A stretch of DNA of 64,000 nt from Culex pipiens pallens (Eukaryota > Arthropoda > Insecta > Diptera > Culicidae), in NCBI RefSeq assembly GCF_016801865.2, contig NC_068938.1, forward strand, positions 51,972,493 through 52,036,492, read 5' to 3'. Below the pieces are notes generated by a model. That model was not told where the DNA came from. It saw only the letters and a program-made list of their open reading frames with translations, and did not search any database. How positions within the stretch are numbered: position 1 is the first letter of the stretch; every line of letters starts with the position of its first letter. Of this stretch, positions 57,824 through 64,000 are shown in pieces. The position numbers were made by a program, and so were the translations under genes.

Positions 57824-59344
57824 TATATATATATATTAAATGAATAAGAGTATTTCTTTTAATTTAACTATAAATTCAAAACACATTTTCAATCAAGAGA
57901 AGAACTGAAAGTATATATTTTTGTTCAAAGTTGTGCTAGTTTAATTTTGTTTTGCAAATATGGATTATGTGAATTTAAAATTTTATTTTTATTAAAAAGA
58001 TCAGAATGCTTCACAAAAATTTGAAGTTTATACATTTAAAAATGGAGCCAACAGTTTCCGATACATCGTAGGTTGAGAAATGGGAACAAATTCTTGTCAT
58101 GATTTGAACATTTCAATGAAAAGACTGTTGTTAAAAGCATTTAATACCAGTACAGTTATTTTGCAGTCAATAGTTTTTTTTAAACTTAGTTTTTCAAAAA
58201 ACAATTTGCGCAAAAAAAATCTTTTTATGATAGTGTACAACGAAATTTAACCCAAATTCATTTTTTTTTAATCGGTTCAATCATGATCAAAATGATTATC
58301 AATGCAGTGAAATGAATTTTATATTGTGTTCAGGTTATGGCAAGTCAAATTCCATAGAATTTTAAAGGTTTAAAAAAAAATTGGTCTCTAAATTTTTCGA
58401 GCTAAACATAAAAGTAAAAAAATATTCGCAACGGCCTTACTTCAAAACGGCGAAATAAAAAAAAAGTTTTTTTTTCGATTTCTTATTTTATTTTGCATCT
58501 TAAAATGACTTAATTTTTTTGTTTGTTTGTTTTTAAATTCATAGCTTTTGTACAAGATATTTTTAAAATTAACTTTTAGTGATAAAAATCCAATAAAAAA
58601 AATTAGATTTTTTCCGTGTACCGTACATAAGGAACGTATAGACAATGTTTCATCAAAATAAAAAAAAAATCTTTAAAAAAGTTAAATCAAAAATGTGAAA
58701 AAAGCGGATTTTTTTTTACGCTCATTTTAAATACAGCTTCTGAATATAAGACAATTTTAACTGCGGACTGGAACGATAAAAAATATTTTCGAAAGCTGTG
58801 TTCAACTGTTTAAATATTGTATGTTTTGATTTAATAGTTTTAAAATTGTTTTCGAATCGTTGCAAATTTCAATAAGTTTCACTTTTAGCATTGACAATTT
58901 GTCTCGAAATATTAAGGAAAATGAAGTAAATTTCGATTTTGAATTTTTGGAATGAGTCCAAATATACAGAATATAACTAAAACATCTTGAAAGATAAATT
59001 TTGAATTAACTTAAGCTAATTTTACTTATATTTTTGATAAATTCTAAAGTTTTTCGATTTTCCTTCTTGTTTAATGCATAACGACACAAACTTTGAAAAA
59101 TATTTCCAACGACTTTTTGGAGATTTAATCAATTAAACTTTTTTGTTTAGCAACATATTGGGTCATTGGATTATTGCAATCTTATATATGACTGGACATT
59201 TGTTTAATACTTTTTTATGATAATACATTGATGTTGAATACAAAGTCAGTTTATTTATCTTTATCATTCATCTTTCAACATCTAGAAGAGTAAACCGAAT
59301 TGATTGTCAATGAAAATTGAAAAGATTCGTTTAACAAGTACAAT

Positions 59345-59752
59345 TTTGAAAATATTCAATCAAACCATTCACATTAACGACCCCCGGGTCTTTTGTGGTC
59401 TCTATTGCAAGTTTCTGCTCGAACCTAGGAGTCCGAAGGCTTGAATGGGGAGAGCACCCAAACCTCTTTCTACTCCAAGGAACCTTCCACCCCAGTGTTT
59501 GAACTGACGACCTTTGGATTGCGAGTCCAACCGCCGCCAGCGATTCCACCGGAGTAGGCTTGGTTTCGTGTGTTGTTTGTACTTATGGCATGGAGACGAC
59601 TCCTACACCTGGAATGACTTAACGGCCTAACAACCAAGGCCGGGACCGACATTTTACTTCCTCATCCGATGGAAGGTTGGAGCAGATGGGAATCGAACCC
59701 AGAATCATCCGCTTACAAAGCGGACAGCGTAACCATTCGGCCACGCACTGCC
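59345..59752 (-). mobile_element. tRNA-derived SINE, copy 2 (Thr-like head)
   Basis: The minus-strand head (59752-59681) has TGGCCGAATGGTTACGC (A-box), a hairpin TCCGC-TTTGTAA-GCGGA with TGT in the anticodon position, and B-box GGGTTCGATTCCC. The body (GGAAGTAAAATGTCGGTCCCG, seen as GGAAGTAAAATGTCGGTCCC, and AGGTGTAGGAGTCGTCTCC) and the second tRNA-like module (GGACTCGCAATCC, AGTTCAAACAC) match copy 1 at 24070-24465, but the head differs. Confidence 0.75.
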
Positions 59753-59930
59753 ACAGTGAAAATATTAAATTACTTTAATTACTCAATAATTGCTTTTAAA
59801 TACTCTAATTACCATTTATTACAAAATAATTAATGAATTACTGAATTACCAGCTTAAAATCAAAGTAATTAATAATTATTTGCCAGTCTGAGGCTTTTCT
59901 GGAAACCCTTGGTTTAAACTACTTTGATAA

Positions 59931-60377
59931 CCCGAGCAGACGGAAATAAATTGGTAAAAACATGTTTTGATATTTGAAAATACTAGGCCAATAACATTTT
60001 ATGTTATTTATAACAAGTTTTGTTATTCGCCGTTATGATTTTTTTGTTATTGGATTGTTATTGTAATAACAGACTAATAACATTTGTAATTATTCTTCGA
60101 ACAAATCTTTGTAATTATTTTTTATTATTTTAACAACTAATCTGATCGTCCCAATAACAGTTGGAGTTATTCTTCCATAACAAAAAATGTTATTCCATAG
60201 TTGTTCTGGCTTTCAACCACTATCAGACCAATAACAAATTTTGTTATGATAACATAAACTGTTATTAAACTCTTATGCAAAAATGATATTTTCAAGAAGA
60301 TTCCATAACACTTTATGTTATTTTAACAGTATTTGTTATTGAAATGGCATAAATTTAGCAATTACCGTTTGTTGGGG
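59931..60377. mobile_element. Second copy of the CAGACGGAAATAA element
   Basis: It starts CCCGAGCAGACGGAAATAA and ends AATTACCGTTTGTTGGGG. The interior matches 5195-5631 almost throughout (for example GATATTTGAAAATACTA and CCAATAACATTTTATGTTAT). It lies immediately beside the outer inverted repeat ending at 59930. Confidence 0.75.
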
Positions 60378-60936
60378 AATTCTCAAACTTCACAAAATTC
60401 GAAGTGTAGAACAATATCTGGCCTACCCAGCTACCTCTTAACACTTCGGCGTTTGTTAAATAGTCACTTGTTGCAAAATATTTGCAGCTGTCAAAATACT
60501 TTCGCGCCCTTTTCAAATGTTACTCCAGAAATGTAGCTTCAGAAATGCATTTAATGGCATGATGTTGCTTGTATAAACACACACTTATTACCTCCTAATT
60601 GATGAATTTTTTCACACCATGCCACTAAATCATTAGTTCCAGTTCAATATATCAAAAGCGCCATCAAACAAATGGTGCAAATTAAGTCGTGAAGAAGAGT
60701 GTTTTGTAGAAAAATGACATGGTCACATCTAGATAGCAGTAGTAATTAGCGGATTTTTTTTCGGACTGAGAGATGAACGCATTTGTTTACAATTTTTTTA
60801 CACTTTTTTAATGTATCGGAACGATTTTAAATTACTTCATAAGAACACAGGTAAAAATAGGATCTCGACTGAGTCTGACTGGGGGAGATTTGTATGGCTA
60901 AGTGCGTTTCAAGCTCTGATTCACACACGGGCATTC
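60378..60936. other. Spacer downstream of the 61-kb CPR gene
   Basis: No gene is seen. This is the 3' side of the minus-strand CPR gene ending at 60937; AT-rich with no recognised repeat. Confidence 0.35.
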
Positions 60937-62330
60937 TTACTGCTGCAGGTTTCGCACGTACTCGAGAGCTCGCAGGATAGCCTCCGGGATCGGGGGTGGC
61001 GTCGGCAGATGGGCACCACGGGGCACGAATCCGTTCTCGTCAGCGTTGTAGTCCACACGGTACCGGACGCCATCATCACCAACGTACTCGTAGAAGCCCT
61101 TGGCACGGAGCGTTTCGCTGTCGGTGTTGCGGTCCTCGATGCGTCCAGTTTCGGCGACCTGGGCGTCCTGCTCGGTCAGGTAACGGTAGTAGTAGCCATC
61201 ATCGTTGTACTGCTTGACCTGTTCCTTGATGCGATCGAAGCCGCTGCCGGCGCCGGACGAGGACGACGACTGGATCTTGGGGGACTTCTTGGGTGGGGTG
61301 ATAACGGTGGCAACGACCTTCTGGCCAGCGCCGGAACCGGCTCCAGCTCCAGCTCCAGCACCTCCGAAACGGTTTCCTACTCCGGAACCCTTGCCGGCAC
61401 CTGGTAATTACAACAAAAAAATCATTTAATTTTGTTTGCATCGGTTTTTGATTTATGTTTGTACGATAAAGATATTCAAAATTTGATCAATACCAATATC
61501 AACTAGACAGCAAAAAAACCGATTGTAAAATCACATGCAAAAGCATGCACATCACCTTGGTGAGTAATGTAATTTCATATTACTAGCAGAATGCACAGTT
61601 TTATTAGGGTGTGCTATCTGGCCGTTGAAAATTTGAGAGAATTAGCGCCGGATTTTACAAAAAAATAGAGAGTTAGGGCGATTCATCACTACTGCATGCA
61701 AGTAAAGTGTTGCAAAGCCTTGTTCCTTCCATTTTTTGAAATCAATATTCAAGAACCCTACCTCCTTGTCCTCCTTGTCCGCCCTGGCCGCCAAATCCGG
61801 ATCCAGCACCTCCAGCTCCGCCCTGTCCACCAACACCGTATTTGCCATCGCTATGAGTAAAACAATACAAAGATTAGCACCTGCTCAAACAATTTTGAAG
61901 TTTCAAAGGGTTAAGAAATTGTAACTCACACGTAGGGAACATATTTGCCGCTGTATTTGCCAGAGTCATCCGGTCGGTAGGCTCCGCTGTTGTCCGGTCG
62001 GTACTTGCCGTCGTTGGCAGGGTTGTAACGGCCAGCGTTACCAAAGTACTCCGGGTAGTACTTGCCGTCGTTGAACCTGACCTTCTCGTTCTGCGCCAAG
62101 GCACAACCCACCAGTGCCAACTGTAAGATTGGAAATTAAATTCTTCATTAGAGAACGGTTTCACACTTTCCAAGGATCGCGCTGCTCCTCCAAATTTCAG
62201 TAATCCACAACCAGTGAGACATATTAAGAAGCAGCTTTTAACACGTTCTTGTACGATCTTCTCAAAGTCGCCAGCAATTATCACCAACTAGCCAAGTGCA
62301 GCCAAGACTTACCAAAATAAAACACTTCAT
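60937..62330 (-). CDS. RR-1 cuticular protein with DGKYRPD repeats, 4 exons
   Basis: RR-1 exoskeletal protein of 253 aa. Exons: 62313-62330 (MKCFIL), 61930-62120, 61762-61850 and 60937-61400; all junctions are GT-AG and in frame. The signal peptide MKCFILLALVGCALA leads to QNEKVRFNDGKYYPEYF. Tyr-rich repeats follow (DGKYYPE, DGKYRPDNSGAY, RPDDSGKYSGKY). A Gly-rich exon of 89 bp (GGQGGAGGAGSG...) comes next, then a Gly/Ala/Ser linker with GNRFG. RR-1: DGYYYRYLTEQDAQVAETGR, GFYEYVGDDG, VRYRVDYNADENGF and GAHLPTPPPIPEAIL. The sister gene at 52750-53742 has the same design without the Gly-rich exon. TATATAAG lies 102 bases upstream. The Tyr/Gly-rich repeats suggest cross-linking or elastic cuticle, which is inference. 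Confidence 0.95.
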
Positions 62331-62431
62331 TCTACGGCGGTGACAGCAACCGAAAACAAAAAACCTCACTCTAACTCCAATCTCCTCCAAGTCAGAAGAA
62401 CTAATGCAGTGCCATCTCTACCGTGGGGTGG

Positions 62432-62439
62432 CTTATATA
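62432..62439 (-). promoter_or_regulatory. TATA box of the 61-kb CPR gene
   Basis: TATATAAG on the minus strand, with GCATTAG about 30 bases downstream as a possible initiator. The leader would be about 75 bases. Confidence 0.7.
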
Positions 62440-63630
62440 GTACGATTTAAATATGGACTATCCGGTTGATTCTTCGCCGATTTTGCTCGTGTTTTTTGGT
62501 CGCGCGCGCGCCTCTTCCCATTGTGATCTTCGTTCGGCTCGTGCACTCTAGCCAAAATCAGGTTTTTTGAGAACTTTGGGGTTGAAGCGCCCCAAGAAAA
62601 AGTTCTGATCTACATATAATATCAATTATAATATATTAAGTCGTCGCCGCCGTCTTCGCCGGCCGTTCTGGCATTCGTTCTGGTTCTAACCATCGGGGAC
62701 CATTCTTTGGGATAATTCGATTTTGGGTGCCGAAGGCGGTGTCGCCTCGGTCAGTTTTATGAGGTTCTGGATTCTACTGGTTTTTGGTGTGGCCATTTGG
62801 CGACTCCTCAAGGACTTGGGACGCATCAACCGGCGGTTACCGATCTTTTTCTTTGTCATTTTTTTCGGTTGCTAAGTTCTAAATTATGCATCGCAGCAAG
62901 GGGTTCAGTTGGAAAATTCAGTTCCGGGATGACATTCAGGATGGTTTAGGGATGCACAGATATTTGCTATAAAAGTTTCGAATTATCTTCAGCGATCGTC
63001 ATAGACAATCACTTTAAGTCAATGTCTAACATGTACCGATCATTTTTATTGAATTAAAAATAATATAAATTGACAGCTGCAAAAGAAAAATAAAATAAAG
63101 TTTCTTCTAATCTTTTTTTTTTGCATTGGTTGACAATTTATTCGGGTTCAGCATTCAAATCGAAAAAGGAATATTTCCCAAAATCGACTATAACAATTTT
63201 TATACTTAACCCTCTACCGCCCAAATTTTTTTTCGATTTTTTTATTTTTTCCGTATTTAGGAGGTCATTTTGAGCAACTTTTGTTCTACGAAAAATTTCA
63301 CATCTCTTGTTTTGTTTTATTATTTTAATTTAATTATCTTGTTTAGTTTAAGTTTGTTTTTGGTAGTATTCTGCCTATTCTATCAATTCCTATCACTACA
63401 TTTTGCCATTCTAATTTTTTCATATTTTTACAGTTACTTTTTCAATTTTGTGTTTGTTTTTAATATTTTTCTGCCATATAATGGCACCATTATCATTTAA
63501 AATATAAAAAATGCGTAGAGTCATAGTCTGAGACACTACAAAAATAACTGTATAATTCTTTTTACTTAAAATTGACCCCTAAAATAATGTCATTTTTAAA
63601 AACATTGGCAAAGTCACATAAAACAAGACT
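62440..63630. other. Promoter-proximal DNA then AT-rich spacer
   Basis: 62440-62880 is GC-richer, with a CGCGCGCGCG run near 62503, and is probably upstream control DNA. The remainder is AT-rich and gene-free. Parts of 63190-63600 (TTAACCCTCTACCGCCCAA, GTCATAGTCTGAG) resemble the AT-rich tract near 39000-39310, suggesting a diffuse repeat. Confidence 0.35.
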
Positions 63631-63632
63631 TA

Positions 63633-64000
63633 CCGTAAACCGGGGTGACTTTGATAGGATTTCAATTTGTTTTTAGAATATTTTCCAACAGGTAAGGTTT
63701 TCCTCAAGATTATTATTTTTAAAACATGTACTGGGGTAGGCCACACAAAGTCCATGCACTATTTTGGAAATAAAGTTTTTTCAATAGTGTTTAGAAAAAT
63801 AGTTACGTTGAAAATTCTTGGTTTTAATTCCGGGGTGACTTTGATAGTCATAGTTTTTCTTGTTAAAATCATATTTAAGATGTTCAAACTTTATTCGTAC
63901 GTTAAATGTACCATCACTAAAGTAGCTGATATAGTTTGTAAGAAAAAAATCAATGTTTTTGTTAAGTTAACTAAGTTTATAAACTGTTTAACAAAATACA
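63633..64000 (+). mobile_element. CCGTAAACCGGGGTGAC element, cut by window end
   Basis: It starts at TA (63631-63632) with CCGTAAACCGGGGTGACTTT and follows the copy at 51312 base for base with few changes to the end of the window. Confidence 0.85.

Larger units (their letters stand above)
56455..59930. repeat. Outer inverted repeat pair enclosing other elements
   Basis: 56455-56570 (GTTTAAACCAAGGGTTTCC, then TTGCCAGTCT and TAATTACT words) is inverted at about 59760-59930 (ending GGAAACCCTTGGTTTAAAC). Between them lie palindrome 3, AT-rich filler (57830-59340, nothing recognisable) and SINE copy 2. It is best read as one TAATTACT-rich foldback element opened up by later insertions. Confidence 0.6.

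Noticed and set aside
59681..59752. tRNA-Thr-like sequence on the minus strand
   Set aside because: It carries good A and B boxes but runs directly into the same SINE body, so it is treated as a mobile element.

Overview
This is a window of insect nuclear DNA, almost certainly from a culicine mosquito (probably Culex). Evidence: short phase-conserved introns, TATA/TCAGT-type arthropod core promoters, several RR-type cuticular protein genes, and AT-rich intergenic DNA crowded with foldback elements, tRNA-derived SINEs and TA-flanked miniature transposons. The species call is inference.

Layout. At the left edge is the 3' end of a plus-strand cuticular protein gene (1-412). It converges on a complete three-exon deoxyribose-phosphate aldolase gene on the minus strand (503-1559). 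Next is a six-exon minus-strand gene for a mitochondrial AFG1/LACE1-type AAA ATPase (3132-7176), with two miniature elements in its large first intron. The rest of the window is a loose cuticular protein (CPR) cluster: 10429-11061 with a distant first exon at 26542-26553 (minus), 36056-36485 (minus), 41099-41617 (plus), 44528-45688 with two candidate first exons (minus), a very divergent candidate at 49325-52666 (plus), and two related genes at 52750-53742 and 60937-62330 (both minus).

Most CPR genes here share a plan: a TATA box, a tiny first coding exon of 3-6 codons (usually MK..), then an exon finishing the signal peptide, then the chitin-binding RR exon. Splice phases match at every junction I propose. 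Using this plan I tie an orphan TATA/MKLL exon at 26.5 kb to the headless CPR exons at 10.4-11.1 kb. This implies a 15.5-kb first intron that contains almost all of the satellite DNA in the window.

That intron holds a 141-bp satellite in two blocks (13.6-14.06 kb and 18.45-22.48 kb, the latter with a higher-order A/B/C monomer pattern). Each block is followed by a homologous GC-richer tail that encodes a retroelement-gag-like coiled coil on the minus strand. Between the blocks lie six tandem copies of a 540-bp unit and a LINE-like insertion with a 17-bp target-site duplication.

The other intergenic DNA contains three very large near-perfect palindromes (29040-30685, 31654-33586, 56579-57823). 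Each has 4-bp target duplications and related AGCAATTC-type termini. There are also nested miniature elements, a 110-bp hairpin element, and two SINEs that share a body but carry different tRNA-like heads.
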